From JBBSEX01 sp038239345 (GTDB lineage Bacteria; Acidobacteriota; Terriglobia; Bryobacterales; Bryobacteraceae), in assembly GCA_038239345.1 (NCBI GenBank), contig JBBSEX010000022.1:11447-75446 (forward strand): a stretch of DNA of 64,000 nucleotides, in the 5' to 3' direction. Below, piece after piece: positions 52,346-60,926 of the stretch (position 1 is the stretch's first letter; each line of letters begins with the position of its first letter). The notes under the pieces were generated by a model that was not told where the DNA came from, did not search any database, and was given only the letters and a program-made list of their open reading frames with translations. A program made the position numbers and the translations under genes.

Positions 52346-52771
52346 ATGCAACGTAAAGCATCTGCCATCTGGCAGGGAGACATCAAGTCGGGAAAGGGCT
52401 CCATCTCCACTGGGAGTGGCGTTCTCTCGAACACACAGTATTCTTTTGCTACCAGATTTGCCGACGGCATCGGCACCAATCCGGAAGAGCTTCTGGGAGC
52501 CTCGCATGCCGGCTGTTTCGCCATGGCCCTCTCTCTACAGTTGGGGGAAGCGGGAATGACAGCCGAAGAACTGCGGGTGACCGCGACTGTCACTCTCGAT
52601 AAAGTGGAAGGCGGATTCGCAATTACCGCCAGCCATCTGGATCTGGTGGCGAAGATTCCCGGCGCCGATCCGGAAAAATTTAAGCTTGCGGCGGAACAAG
52701 CGAAGGCCGGGTGCCCGATTTCCAAAGTCCTGAACGCGAAAATTACACTGGACGCGAAGCTCGAAAACTAA
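52346..52771 (+). CDS. OsmC-family peroxidase
   Basis: The 141-residue protein has the OsmC/Ohr fold: GIGTNPEELLGASHAGCFAMAL with C57, and AEQAKAGCPISKVLN with C123. These two cysteines form the redox pair that reduces organic hydroperoxides. The sequence (RKASAIWQGDIKSGKGSIST) is closer to OsmC than to Ohr. It is cytoplasmic. GGAGATAGAGGTAATCAA precedes the start. A perfect 11-bp hairpin lies 21 bases after the stop. Confidence 0.93.
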   Translation: MQRKASAIWQGDIKSGKGSISTGSGVLSNTQYSFATRFADGIGTNPEELLGASHAGCFAMALSLQLGEAGMTAEELRVTATVTLDKVEGGFAITASHLDLVAKIPGADPEKFKLAAEQAKAGCPISKVLNAKITLDAKLEN

Positions 52772-52792
52772 TTCGCGCTCAGGGCATAATTC

Positions 52793-52819
52793 GTAGGACG
52801 CGAGAGCATCGCGTCCTAC
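52793..52819. terminator. Perfect 11-bp hairpin after osmC gene; terminator or dispersed palindrome
   Basis: GTAGGACGCGA and TCGCGTCCTAC pair perfectly around a GAGCA loop. There is no T-run after it (CTTGTTGATACG). It could terminate the OsmC transcript or be a copy of a REP-like palindrome. No second copy was seen in this window. Confidence 0.5.
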
Positions 52820-52838
52820 TTGTTGATACGATGGCTGC

Positions 52839-53039
52839 ATGGCAAAACTTGCGCTCGTCTATGGGATGCGCCTGCTTCCACTGGATGAATTGGAGTCGGT
52901 GAGCGAGGCGGAGATCACGTTAAAGAGCGGCAAGAAAGCACACATCACGATGCACCTGATCGAGGGCGGAGAGAAAGAAATCCGCGGCCAACTCGAACAG
53001 TCTCTCGACGCGTTTTTTGAATTTTACCCGGAGATCTGA
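52839..53039 (+). CDS. Small protein of unknown function, 66 aa
   Basis: The product is 66 residues with no signal peptide or membrane helix (MAKLALVYGMRLLPLDELES, ITLKSGKKAHITMHLIEGG, EQSLDAFFEFYPEI). The pattern of alternating strands and one helix suggests a small compact fold. I do not recognise the family. It is on the same strand as its neighbours and its stop is two bases before the next gene, which supports it being real. Confidence 0.55.
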   Translation: MAKLALVYGMRLLPLDELESVSEAEITLKSGKKAHITMHLIEGGEKEIRGQLEQSLDAFFEFYPEI

Positions 53040-53041
53040 AT

Positions 53042-53437
53042 ATGTATCAGCGGTTCCTAGTTCCAATCGCGGCAATTTGTCTCTTCTCGGCCGTAGCTCT
53101 TGCAGACGTAGCCGGGACGTATACGGGGAAGTATGAAGGCAGTAACGGAGGAGGCGATATCAGCCTGACTCTGACGCCATCCGACGGCGGCCATTGGGAT
53201 GGCAAAGCAAGTTTCTCAATGTCTGGCGGCGAGGTGAAGTGTAAAATTATTTCCGTCAAAGTAGATGGAGACAAGGTCGAAGTGGTTTACGAATTCGATC
53301 TGGATGGAAATGCTTTGCGCTCCACGATCAAGGGCACGCTAAAAGGAAGCACGATGGAAGGAACCTACGAAACGAAAGCCGTAGCGGACGGTTCCGGCGT
53401 CGACAGCGGTACGTGGAAGGCTACTTCGGCGAAGTAG
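53042..53437 (+). CDS. Exported beta-rich protein of unknown function
   Basis: The 131-residue protein has a signal peptide (LVPIAAICLFSAVALA) followed by antiparallel strands (GTYTGKYEGSNGGGDISLTLTPSDGGHWDGKASFSM, VDGDKVEVVYEFDLDG, STIKGTLKGSTMEGTYETKA, cited as landmarks). The repeated G-T-Y/I-x-G pattern looks like a small beta-barrel or lipocalin-like fold. No enzymatic residues are visible. It begins two bases after the 66-residue gene, and its end overlaps the convergent HELVH gene by 17 bases. Confidence 0.6.
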   Translation: MYQRFLVPIAAICLFSAVALADVAGTYTGKYEGSNGGGDISLTLTPSDGGHWDGKASFSMSGGEVKCKIISVKVDGDKVEVVYEFDLDGNALRSTIKGTLKGSTMEGTYETKAVADGSGVDSGTWKATSAK

Positions 53438-53966
53438 GATTCGCCGCGCGCCCGGCAACATTGTTGGAATTCGAGGGCCGTTTGGTTAGTGACGTCGAGA
53501 CAGAACCAGCGGCCCGGGGTCTAAATTCCGGACCTTTGTCCAAACCCATCAAGGCGTCGGCGATTCGGTTTACCACCAGCTCTTCCACGTCTTTCTTCCC
53601 TAAATCTCGTGGCAGCACCGATAGCTGCAGATGCACCAGTTCGTGAACGATTGTGTACTCGATGTCCTGCGGCACCTCTAACGCCGGAAGATCGTAATCG
53701 ACGGGACTTAAAACGCGAATCCGGGCGCTATGTTCCGTGGTGTTCCACTTCAGGTTACCCAGCGTGTCTGGCTTCAGATCTCCAGTGCGAACGATCTGCA
53801 ACTCGATTTTCCAGTCTTCCAGATGCAAGCGCCTCTGCCAGGTCTTCACCCAAGTTTCCACCTGGGCCTCGGACATACCGGGCATCGGCTTAGTCTGGGC
53901 GTCCTTGGCAGGCGCTGCCGCATAGCTGGTGAGACAGCAAATGATCGACAACAGAAAGTACTTCAT
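53421..53966 (-). CDS. Exported protein with HExxH zinc-peptidase motif
   Basis: Starting at the ATG at 53966 the product is 181 residues with a signal peptide (MKYFLLSIICCLTSYAAAPA). It carries HELVH at residues 108-112, preceded by PQDIEYTIV and followed by HLQLSVLP, the layout of a zincin active-site helix. A third zinc ligand is not obvious; the later helix EELVVNRIADALMGL has a glutamate candidate. Peptidase activity is therefore an inference. The frame extends upstream to 54047, but that part is not signal-like. Confidence 0.62.
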   Translation of the reverse strand: MKYFLLSIICCLTSYAAAPAKDAQTKPMPGMSEAQVETWVKTWQRRLHLEDWKIELQIVRTGDLKPDTLGNLKWNTTEHSARIRVLSPVDYDLPALEVPQDIEYTIVHELVHLQLSVLPRDLGKKDVEELVVNRIADALMGLDKGPEFRPRAAGSVSTSLTKRPSNSNNVAGRAANPTSPK

Positions 53967-54107
53967 TGCGTGTGAATATAGTATCGGATTTTTCGCCGGG
54001 AAGTTTACAGGCAATTGCACTTGCTTTGGGCGCCTTGGAAGTCCCATGGACGGCGGGGGTCAAGAGGGCGTCACACAAAATAGTTAATCGCGTCCTCCGG
54101 GCAGCGA

Positions 54108-54419
54108 TCAGTCGATATCTATATCGCGCAGGGGCGGTGCTTCGTCAGGATTTTCTTTCACCTGTTTTAAAAGCTCGTCGAATTTGCGGTCGAGCACATG
54201 CTGGTGCTGCTTCTGTTCCTGAACAGACTTCTGAAACGCTTCTTCGCGGCGGCCTGCCTCGCCCTGGAAGCGGGTGTAAGCGGTTTCAAGATCGCCGAAC
54301 TGTGCCGGTTTGACGTGTTCGGTGTAGCGAATGACGGCTTCGGTCTCAGGGTCGATCTTCAGTTCCGCCTCGCAACACGGACATTTCACCGTGATCAGTC
54401 CGCTCTTGCTGTTCGCCAT
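54108..54419 (-). CDS. Small zinc-ribbon/coiled-coil protein
   Basis: The 103-residue protein begins with a CPCC knuckle (ITVKCPCCEAELKIDPET), followed by a charged, probably coiled-coil region (RREEAFQKSVQEQKQHQHVLDRKFDELLKQVKENPD). Only one CxxC-like pair is visible, so a full zinc ribbon would require dimerisation. It is cytoplasmic and highly acidic at the end (LRDIDID). The role is unknown. It is divergent from the CpaE-like gene. Confidence 0.6.
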   Translation of the reverse strand: MANSKSGLITVKCPCCEAELKIDPETEAVIRYTEHVKPAQFGDLETAYTRFQGEAGRREEAFQKSVQEQKQHQHVLDRKFDELLKQVKENPDEAPPLRDIDID

Positions 54420-54488
54420 GACCGAATGTTACCAGAACGACGGGCGCCTTAATATCAGTTACACTTGGCTTACCGGCCCATTCCCGAC

Positions 54489-55697
54489 ATGCTGCGCGCG
54501 ATTATCATCAGCCCAGACCGCGACCTGTCCCAACAACTCGAGACGGCTCTCAGTGAAGTAGGACACGTCGGCGTTACCCGCAACATCGATCACTATCCAT
54601 CGGTGGAAGATTTTGACCGCGTGATACGAGCCCAAGCCCCGCAATTACTATTCCTGAGCACCGAAGTCATGGAGACCGCTACCGCGCTGATCACGCACAC
54701 TCTGGACGCCGCCCCTGGTATTCAGATCGTCGGGTTAAGCCGGCAAGCCGACTCCGAAATTCTCATTATGGCCATGCGCGCCGGCGTTAGGGAATTCGTT
54801 TCACTCCCGATTCAAATGGGATCACTACGGGAATCATTGACGCGAATGGGCGATTTGCTCGCTAGCAAACCCGTGGAAGTCGATTTTAGCGACGAAGTTT
54901 ATTCGTTCCTGCCATCCAAAGCGGGCGTTGGCGCTTCTACAATCGCTTTGAATCTAGCCCGCGCTTTGTCGGAATTGCCGGATACCAGGGTGGTGCTTTC
55001 CGACTTCGACCTGAACTCCGGCATGATGCGATTTATGTTGCGCCTGGAGAACACGCATTCCGTAGCCGACGCCGCCGAGAAATCCATGCAGATGGATGAA
55101 AATCTCTGGCCGAAATTAGTGACATCGATGGATCGCCTGGATGTGTTGCACGCCGGAAAGCTGAATCCGAACATGCGGATTGAGACCGCGCAAATTCGTC
55201 ACCTGATCGATTTCATGCAACGCAATTATAAGGTGTGCTGCTTCGATCTATCGGGCAGTCTGGAACGGTTTTCGCTAGAGATCATGCAACGCTCAAAGAA
55301 GATTTTCCTGGTGTGCACCCCGGAGATTCCCGCTCTCCATCTGGCCCGGGAAAAATACAACTTCTTGAAATCCATCGGGCTGGCGGACCGCGTTTGCATC
55401 CTGGTGAACCGCTGCCAGAAGCGCATGATGATAACTCCGGCGAACATTCAACAACTGATCGGCGTGCCTGTATTCATGACCTTGCCTAATGACTATATCG
55501 GCGTACATCGGGCCTTGCAGGCGGCAAAGTGGGTAGACGCGAGTTCGGATCTTGGTAAGCGCTTCGCTGAGTTGGCGCGAACGCTGCTGCTGGACAAATC
55601 GGCTCACGTGGGTGAACAGAAGAAGCGCTTCATCGAGTATTTTTCGGTAGTTCCCAAAGGCTACAATTTCCCCGAAGGCAAGAAGCCCGCGGTCTAA
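54489..55697 (+). CDS. CpaE/TadZ-like MinD-family ATPase
   Basis: The 402-residue protein combines an N-terminal receiver-like domain (AIIISPDRDLSQQLETALS to MRAGVREFVSLPIQ) lacking the phospho-acceptor context with a C-terminal MinD/ParA-type domain. The P-loop reads SKAGVGAST: the signature lysine is present but the second P-loop lysine is Ala, as in many CpaE/TadZ proteins. VVLSDFDLNSG and VCCFDLSGSL provide the other nucleotide-site strands. CpaE/TadZ places type IV/Tad pilus machinery at the pole. No other tad genes are here. It starts at ATG 54489, or TTG 54465. DedA follows after 19 bases. Confidence 0.82.
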   Translation: MLRAIIISPDRDLSQQLETALSEVGHVGVTRNIDHYPSVEDFDRVIRAQAPQLLFLSTEVMETATALITHTLDAAPGIQIVGLSRQADSEILIMAMRAGVREFVSLPIQMGSLRESLTRMGDLLASKPVEVDFSDEVYSFLPSKAGVGASTIALNLARALSELPDTRVVLSDFDLNSGMMRFMLRLENTHSVADAAEKSMQMDENLWPKLVTSMDRLDVLHAGKLNPNMRIETAQIRHLIDFMQRNYKVCCFDLSGSLERFSLEIMQRSKKIFLVCTPEIPALHLAREKYNFLKSIGLADRVCILVNRCQKRMMITPANIQQLIGVPVFMTLPNDYIGVHRALQAAKWVDASSDLGKRFAELARTLLLDKSAHVGEQKKRFIEYFSVVPKGYNFPEGKKPAV

Positions 55698-55716
55698 CCG
55701 CAGCGCCTACGCCTAA

Positions 55717-56319
55717 ATGGAAAGCGTTCTCAGTTGGGTATCGGATTATGGCTACATCGCCATCTATTTCCTATTGATGTTGGGCATCGTTGGTTTGCCG
55801 ATCCCCGACGAAACATTACTCGTGTTCTCCGGCTATCTGGTATCGCAAGGGCGATTGAACCTGGGGCTGACTATCTTCGTTGGATTCCTGGGCAGTGCGT
55901 CGGGCATCACGCTGAGCTATGTCATCGGCAGAACGCTAGGTCTCGGATTCATTCACAAATACGGCCGCTACATCCATGTAACGGAGCAGCGATTGGCGCG
56001 CGTGCATAGTTGGTTCGATCGTATCGGCCATTGGGCCCTCTTCGTGGGATACTACATGCCGGGTGTCCGCCACTTTACGGCGATTGTTGCCGGCACATCC
56101 CAACTGCCCGCGGTTAGTTTCGCGACGTTCGCGTTTGCTGGCGCGGCGCTTTGGGTATCCACGTTCGTAACGCTCGGCTATTACTTTGGCGCTAACTGGA
56201 AAGTAATTTCCGAATCGGCGCATAAGTATCTGCTGGTGATTACGATCGTGCTCGTGGTTGCCGGCTGTATTTACTTGCTAATTCGAAAGCGGGCTGGGAA
56301 AGCGCAAGCCAAGCCATAG
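55717..56319 (+). CDS. DedA-family membrane protein
   Basis: The 200-residue protein has five to six hydrophobic segments and DedA motifs: GIVGLPIPDETLLVFSGYL and FVGYYMPGVRHFTAIVAGTSQLP. DedA proteins act as lipid transporters, some moving undecaprenyl phosphate or phosphatidylethanolamine across the membrane. The substrate is not clear from the sequence. It ends one base before the convergent transglycosylase gene. Confidence 0.92.
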   Translation: MESVLSWVSDYGYIAIYFLLMLGIVGLPIPDETLLVFSGYLVSQGRLNLGLTIFVGFLGSASGITLSYVIGRTLGLGFIHKYGRYIHVTEQRLARVHSWFDRIGHWALFVGYYMPGVRHFTAIVAGTSQLPAVSFATFAFAGAALWVSTFVTLGYYFGANWKVISESAHKYLLVITIVLVVAGCIYLLIRKRAGKAQAKP

Positions 56320-58578
56320 TCACTTGGTCCGGCGGCGCTTGCGGGTGGTACTTGTGGTCTTTTTCACAGCGGGCGTAGGAGTTACGGTAGCGGCGGCGGT
56401 GTACGGCTCCGTGGGGCGGCCGGTATAAAGCCGGCGATAGAAATCGGCATTGCGAAGCACGAACTGCACGTAGCCGCGGGTTTCGGAAAATGGTATCGAT
56501 TCGATAAATTCCGCCGGTTCGCGAAAATCGTTCCAACCCAGCCAGTTCACCGCTCGCGATTTGCCCGCATTATAAGCCGCCAGAGTCGCTTCCGTCCGGC
56601 CTTTCAGTTCGTCGTTCAGTGAACGAAAATAGAACGTACCCAGTTCCAGATTCAACGCCGGCAGAAAAAGCATATTGCTGGTGAACCGCGGCTTTCGCAA
56701 GCGGCGGCTGAGTTCCCTGCCAGTATCCGGAAGAATTTGCGTCAGCCCATAGGCCTTCGCTTTGGAGATGGCTTTGGGGTTGAATTCCGATTCCTGGCGA
56801 ATCAATCCCGCCATCAGATATGGATCGACCGAGCGTTCCTTGGCGTAGCGTTCCAGATCGCCGCGAAACGGAAGCGGGAAGGCCAGTTTCCAAAACTCAA
56901 ACGGCGCGGTCTCAAGCGGTAAGGAAAGATAATTCGTCACCATGCTCTTGATGTAACGCACGCCCTGATCGGGAGCTCCACGGCGCGTGGCGATTTGCGC
57001 GGCTTCCATTGCCAGCAGCTGGGGCTGCTCGTCCAGTTTAGCTCCGAAACGCAATTCGCCTTCGGCCCAATCGTCCAGACCACAGGAAGCCAGCAGGCGG
57101 CTTCGTTCGATTCGCTGCGCGGCGATGCTGGATATTTCGAAGCTCAAACCCGGATTGCGGGGCGGGAATGGAATTGTCTTCAGAAAATCTCGAACCACGA
57201 TGGACAACGCGGCGCGGGCAATCTCAGCATCTTTCAAACGGTCGCGAGCGAGCATCGCGTAATAGTGATTGGGATAGGTGTTGTCGATCGCTTCGTACCA
57301 GGCGCGAGCGGCACCAGCGTCCTTCGACGATTCGCTTAGCCGGCCCAGAAAATACATCGCGGCACTCACCTTATCCGACTTCGGGTAATGGACCAGGTGA
57401 GCCTTCAACATGTCTCCGGCATCGGCCCGGCGGCGCAAATACTCGCCGAAAGCCACCCTCCAGTGACACTGCGCCGTACGCGGATCGTCGGGAAGAGCTT
57501 CATAGCAAGCTCGAAAAAGGGGCTCGTAGGACTCGGCTTTATTCGTCAACGTATACTGTGTGCCGATGGCGATTAGAGCGTCGATTCGCCAGTTGGAAGT
57601 GGGATATGACTGGGCCAGGCGGGCGAGGCTCTCCTTCACAACAGCTTCATTCCCTAAGCGCCGCGCGCAGGAGAGAACGTAGAAAAGACGCTCCGCGTCG
57701 GCCTCGGGCGAGTTCACCTGCAGCCCCCGCAGATAGCGGAACGCCGGTTCTGTATCGCGCGAGGTATAGTCGACGACCCCGATTCCGACGCGAGCCAGTT
57801 CACGCTCATTGCCGCCCAACAGCGGAATAATCGCTTCCAGTTCCTGCCGCCCCTTTTTCGGATTCCCGCCCTCAATCAGCTTATTCGCCCGAGCCAGCAT
57901 GTAATGCGGCATCGCCGGAGGATAATTGTCGCCTAGTGAATTTCGAAATTGATCAATGGATGCTTCCGCAAGCGATGCCTCGGCGGAGAGCGGATAGTAA
58001 TAATAAGTCCGCTGATAGTATGTCACCGCGTTGACGAAATCCCCCGCCGCCTCGTAGGTGGTGGCAAGCAGGTAATCCCCTTGCGGTTGCGGCAAGGCGC
58101 CGTAATGCTTCTTCAGGATTTCAAGCGCTTGCTTTGGCTTCTTCTCCAGCAAGTGAGCGCGGGCGGCAAGCAACGCCGCTTTGGGCGCCAGTGGCGACCT
58201 TATACTCTGATCCCAAATGCGGTTCGCCGTCTTCGCCGCGCTCGCGTCGTTCAAAGCGTACTCGGCTGTGGCGATCTGAAATTGGATGTAATCGGCCAGC
58301 TTCGGCAGTCGCTTTTCGGCGATGCGAAGGTGGATCAAGGCGTCGGCATAACGCCCGGCGTCGGTATCGGCCGCGCCAACCACGAGTAGAGCCAGCGCGC
58401 CATTTACATCCTTGCCGTGAAGGCTGGCATAGCGCAGCAATTCGCCACGGGCGGCGGGCGTGGGTGTAGCGTGATAGCCCCGGGCCAAAGTCTCTAAAGT
58501 TTGCGCTGAAGCGAATTGAATACTGGCGGCCAGGCCGAGAATGTAGCTGAACCGGCGAAGGACCGCGAGCGTCGCCAT
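56320..58578 (-). CDS. Slt-type soluble lytic transglycosylase
   Basis: The 752-residue protein has a signal peptide (FSYILGLAASIQFASA), a long alpha-helical TPR-like solenoid, and a C-terminal SLT domain. The domain shows the catalytic glutamate in LMAGLIRQESEFNPKAISKAKAYGLTQILP (landmark) and ATLAAYNAGKSRAVNWL. It cleaves peptidoglycan glycan strands to anhydro-muropeptides in the periplasm. Architecture is like E. coli Slt70. The C-terminus is Thr/Lys-rich (KKTTSTTRKRRRTK), probably a flexible tail. The GAF gene ends at the next base on the same strand. Confidence 0.93.
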   Translation of the reverse strand: MATLAVLRRFSYILGLAASIQFASAQTLETLARGYHATPTPAARGELLRYASLHGKDVNGALALLVVGAADTDAGRYADALIHLRIAEKRLPKLADYIQFQIATAEYALNDASAAKTANRIWDQSIRSPLAPKAALLAARAHLLEKKPKQALEILKKHYGALPQPQGDYLLATTYEAAGDFVNAVTYYQRTYYYYPLSAEASLAEASIDQFRNSLGDNYPPAMPHYMLARANKLIEGGNPKKGRQELEAIIPLLGGNERELARVGIGVVDYTSRDTEPAFRYLRGLQVNSPEADAERLFYVLSCARRLGNEAVVKESLARLAQSYPTSNWRIDALIAIGTQYTLTNKAESYEPLFRACYEALPDDPRTAQCHWRVAFGEYLRRRADAGDMLKAHLVHYPKSDKVSAAMYFLGRLSESSKDAGAARAWYEAIDNTYPNHYYAMLARDRLKDAEIARAALSIVVRDFLKTIPFPPRNPGLSFEISSIAAQRIERSRLLASCGLDDWAEGELRFGAKLDEQPQLLAMEAAQIATRRGAPDQGVRYIKSMVTNYLSLPLETAPFEFWKLAFPLPFRGDLERYAKERSVDPYLMAGLIRQESEFNPKAISKAKAYGLTQILPDTGRELSRRLRKPRFTSNMLFLPALNLELGTFYFRSLNDELKGRTEATLAAYNAGKSRAVNWLGWNDFREPAEFIESIPFSETRGYVQFVLRNADFYRRLYTGRPTEPYTAAATVTPTPAVKKTTSTTRKRRRTK

Positions 58579-59715
58579 CTATACCATCGCGCCTGGATAA
58601 TCGGTTCCCATCAAGGCTTGATCGTCGTTGGCAAGGGTGCGCACGATTTCCAGGTGAAGGTAATCCACCATAGTGGGCGAGGCTTCCAGGAACTGCCCGC
58701 GAAACGCCAACCGGCCTTCGTCGATCTGCTTCTGAAGAGCGCGATACAAAGCCTGATCGATCCGCCCGTTCTTCACTTCCTGCGATTGATAAAGCCGCAT
58801 TTCCGCTACCAGAACGCGGGCAAAGCGTTGCGCGCGAAGGTGCAGATCCTGCTCTTCTTTCGTCAGAGCGGACCAGCTTGGGGCCGAAATCATGGCTCGC
58901 GTCGCGCCGCCAATCGAAGTCGGAACGCCGGAAGGCTTGCGGGCTGTACCGGCTCCTAAAAATCCTTCAATCGCCAATGCGGCGACGGCGGCAAGCAACT
59001 CAACGGCCTCCATATCGAAGGATCCGCCCAGCTCGCCGTTATCCAAATAGAGAACCCCGATCAAACGCGAGCGCGTGTGGACGGGCAGTAAAATCGATTG
59101 CCGGTCTCCGTCTTCGCCCAGGCAATCGGCAAACGGGCGCGAAAGCTCGGCCGCTGTCGAATGCGTGACCACCGTCCCGATGGATTCCAGGGCTTTCGCA
59201 AAGGCCGGCGCCGACCCAAGGGGAATAGAACCTTGAAACGCGCCGCTACCATTCGCGCCGAGTAAGTTCCGCTCTCCCAGCAGGCGCAGCGCTTGATTAC
59301 CAGCCGAAAACAGAGCTACGCGCTGGGCATAAGATTGCGCCGCGTCGAGCACGGTGTTGCACCACTGCTCCTCCGTCTCAAAAGATCGAAAGCGGGCCAC
59401 CGCGTCTGTCAGAGGTTTGAGAACGGCTTCCCGCGATTGCTTCGATGCATCGATTACAGCCGGACCTAATTCGGCGTTAACCCGGCTTTCCACCGCGTCA
59501 TGAAACCGATGCTCCAGGCGCTGTTGCAGTTCACTGAAGCGATCGTCGAAAACACGTTCGATGTGGTCTCGCCAACCAGACGCCAGTTGATCGTGAATAC
59601 GCTCGATGTGCAGTTGCCAGGCGGCCGCAACCTGATCGCGGGCGGTCTGATGAACATCGCGTAAAGCTTCGGAAAGAAAATCGGGTTCGGGCGCATCCGC
59701 GCGAACATCACTCAT
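58579..59715 (-). CDS. GAF-domain protein with long N-terminal helix region
   Basis: The first ~120 residues are helical and charged (ALRDVHQTARDQVAAAWQLHIERIHDQLASGWRDHIERVFDD), suggesting a coiled coil. A GAF-like domain follows (WCNTVLDAAQSYAQRVALFSAGNQALRLLGERN, SILLPVHTRSRLIGVLYLDNGEL). No enzymatic output domain is present. The C-terminal ~100 residues are helical, including ARVLVAEMRLYQSQEVKNGRIDQALYRALQKQIDEGRLAF. It ends at the base before the transglycosylase start, so the two genes form an operon. The ligand is unknown. Start at ATG 59715; TTG 59736 is an alternative. Confidence 0.7.
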   Translation of the reverse strand: MSDVRADAPEPDFLSEALRDVHQTARDQVAAAWQLHIERIHDQLASGWRDHIERVFDDRFSELQQRLEHRFHDAVESRVNAELGPAVIDASKQSREAVLKPLTDAVARFRSFETEEQWCNTVLDAAQSYAQRVALFSAGNQALRLLGERNLLGANGSGAFQGSIPLGSAPAFAKALESIGTVVTHSTAAELSRPFADCLGEDGDRQSILLPVHTRSRLIGVLYLDNGELGGSFDMEAVELLAAVAALAIEGFLGAGTARKPSGVPTSIGGATRAMISAPSWSALTKEEQDLHLRAQRFARVLVAEMRLYQSQEVKNGRIDQALYRALQKQIDEGRLAFRGQFLEASPTMVDYLHLEIVRTLANDDQALMGTDYPGAMV

Positions 59716-59769
59716 GCTTATTTCCGGAGTTGCCAAAACACATTGTAATCGAAATGTCGAGCCAAATAA

Positions 59770-59937
59770 CTAATCGTTGAGCATTCCACTTAAATCCTCG
59801 GCGATGCGAATCGCTCGATTGGCGGCTTCAATGTTCTCAGCGGTGGGATTGCCGGCGGCTACTTGAGCGGCTTCATCGGCCTCCGCCTTGGCTTGCGCAA
59901 GTGCCGCTTTTCGGGGATCAGGTTGAGAATCGGCCAT
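59770..59937 (-). CDS. Small Ala-rich helical protein, 55 aa
   Basis: The ATG at 59937 has AAGGAG at 59946-59951, eight bases away, and yields a 55-residue Ala/Glu-rich helical product (MADSQPDPRKAALAQAKAEA to RAIRIAEDLSGMLND). The longer frame to 60039 lacks such a site. It overlaps no other gene but its ribosome site covers the stop of the cation efflux gene, so the two are probably cotranscribed. No family is recognised. Confidence 0.55.
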   Translation of the reverse strand: MADSQPDPRKAALAQAKAEADEAAQVAAGNPTAENIEAANRAIRIAEDLSGMLND

Positions 59938-59950
59938 GAGAATTGCTCCT

Positions 59951-60871
59951 TTAATGCCGGTGTACCGGCTGCGAGAGCATGGTACAACACCCGGCGATGG
60001 CGCCAACACAGGGCGCGTGTTCGAACTGTACAGTTGCATGCCTGATTTGGAAACGCTCAGCGAGTACGACCGTAATCTCTTTCAGAATTCCATCGCTGGA
60101 CGACGGCGGCATATCGTCGATCAGGACGTGGCAGCATAACGCATGGGCGTTCGACCCCAAGCTCCATATATGCAGATCGTGAACGTCCAGCACGCCTGCC
60201 ACGCCGCGCATTTCCACCACTACGGTGTCCAGGTTCACGCCGCGCGGTAAACCCTCAAGCAATACATTCATCGATTCTTTGATAATGTCCCAGGCGCTCC
60301 ACACGATCATGATCGCGATCAGCGCCGAGATGATCGGATCAACCCGCAGCCATCCGGTGTAGTGAATCAAAACGCCGCCGACGATGATACCGGCGGTGCT
60401 GACCGCATCGCCCAACATGTGAATCCAGGCCGCCCGTATATTCAGATCGTGGTGATGATCGCCATGAAGGCCAAGCACGATGCCAAGGTTGACAATCAGC
60501 CCGATGGCAGCGACGCCGATCATCGTGCCTTCGTGCATCACTTGCGGGCTTATCAATCTTATATAGCTTTCGTAGAGAATGAAGCCGGCCAGAAGGACCA
60601 GCGTGCAAGCGTTGACGAAGGCCGCCAAAACGGCAGCCCGTTGATATCCGAACGTCTTCACCTGGTCTGCCGGTTTCGCTTGAAGGTAAAAACCAAACGC
60701 GGCCAGCAGGAGTGCGAGCGCGTCGGTGAAGTTATGTCCGGCGTCGGAAAGCAGCGCTAAACTTCCCGAACGGAAACCGGCGAAGGCTTCAAGAACGACG
60801 AAGGCCGACGTCGCCGCTAAAGACCAGTACAGAACTTTCCCGGTTTGTCCGTGGTGATGCTGATGGCTCAT
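59951..60871 (-). CDS. Cation diffusion facilitator (CzcD/ZitB-like)
   Basis: The 306-residue protein has six membrane helices and the CDF zinc site: SDAGHNFTDALALLLAAFGF (H and D of helix 2) and RAAWIHMLGDAVSTAGIIV (H and D of helix 5). A His-rich N-terminus (MSHQHHHGQ) and a C-terminal cytoplasmic domain (DVHDLHIWSLGSNAHALCCHVLIDD) are typical. It exports Zn2+ or related divalent metals by proton antiport. AGGAAG is upstream of the start. It is divergent from a sensor kinase gene across 55 bases. Confidence 0.95.
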   Translation of the reverse strand: MSHQHHHGQTGKVLYWSLAATSAFVVLEAFAGFRSGSLALLSDAGHNFTDALALLLAAFGFYLQAKPADQVKTFGYQRAAVLAAFVNACTLVLLAGFILYESYIRLISPQVMHEGTMIGVAAIGLIVNLGIVLGLHGDHHHDLNIRAAWIHMLGDAVSTAGIIVGGVLIHYTGWLRVDPIISALIAIMIVWSAWDIIKESMNVLLEGLPRGVNLDTVVVEMRGVAGVLDVHDLHIWSLGSNAHALCCHVLIDDMPPSSSDGILKEITVVLAERFQIRHATVQFEHAPCVGAIAGCCTMLSQPVHRH

Positions 60872-60888
60872 CGCACTTCCTGCCTTCT

Positions 60889-60894
60889 ATTATA
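60889..60894 (-). promoter_or_regulatory. Possible -10 element of the cation efflux gene
   Basis: A perfect TATAAT on the minus strand lies 17 bases upstream of the efflux gene start. No good -35 hexamer is present at the usual spacing, and the leader would be only about ten bases. An activator-dependent promoter is possible. Confidence 0.3.
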
Positions 60895-60926
60895 AGCCCG
60901 CTCCACTACCTGCTATTTCGACGATA

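Noticed and set aside
54489..55697. Possible FlhG (flagellar number regulator)
   Set aside because: The receiver-like N-domain and SKAGVGAST P-loop fit CpaE/TadZ. It lies 37 kb from flhF and lacks the usual FlhG N-terminal activating sequence.
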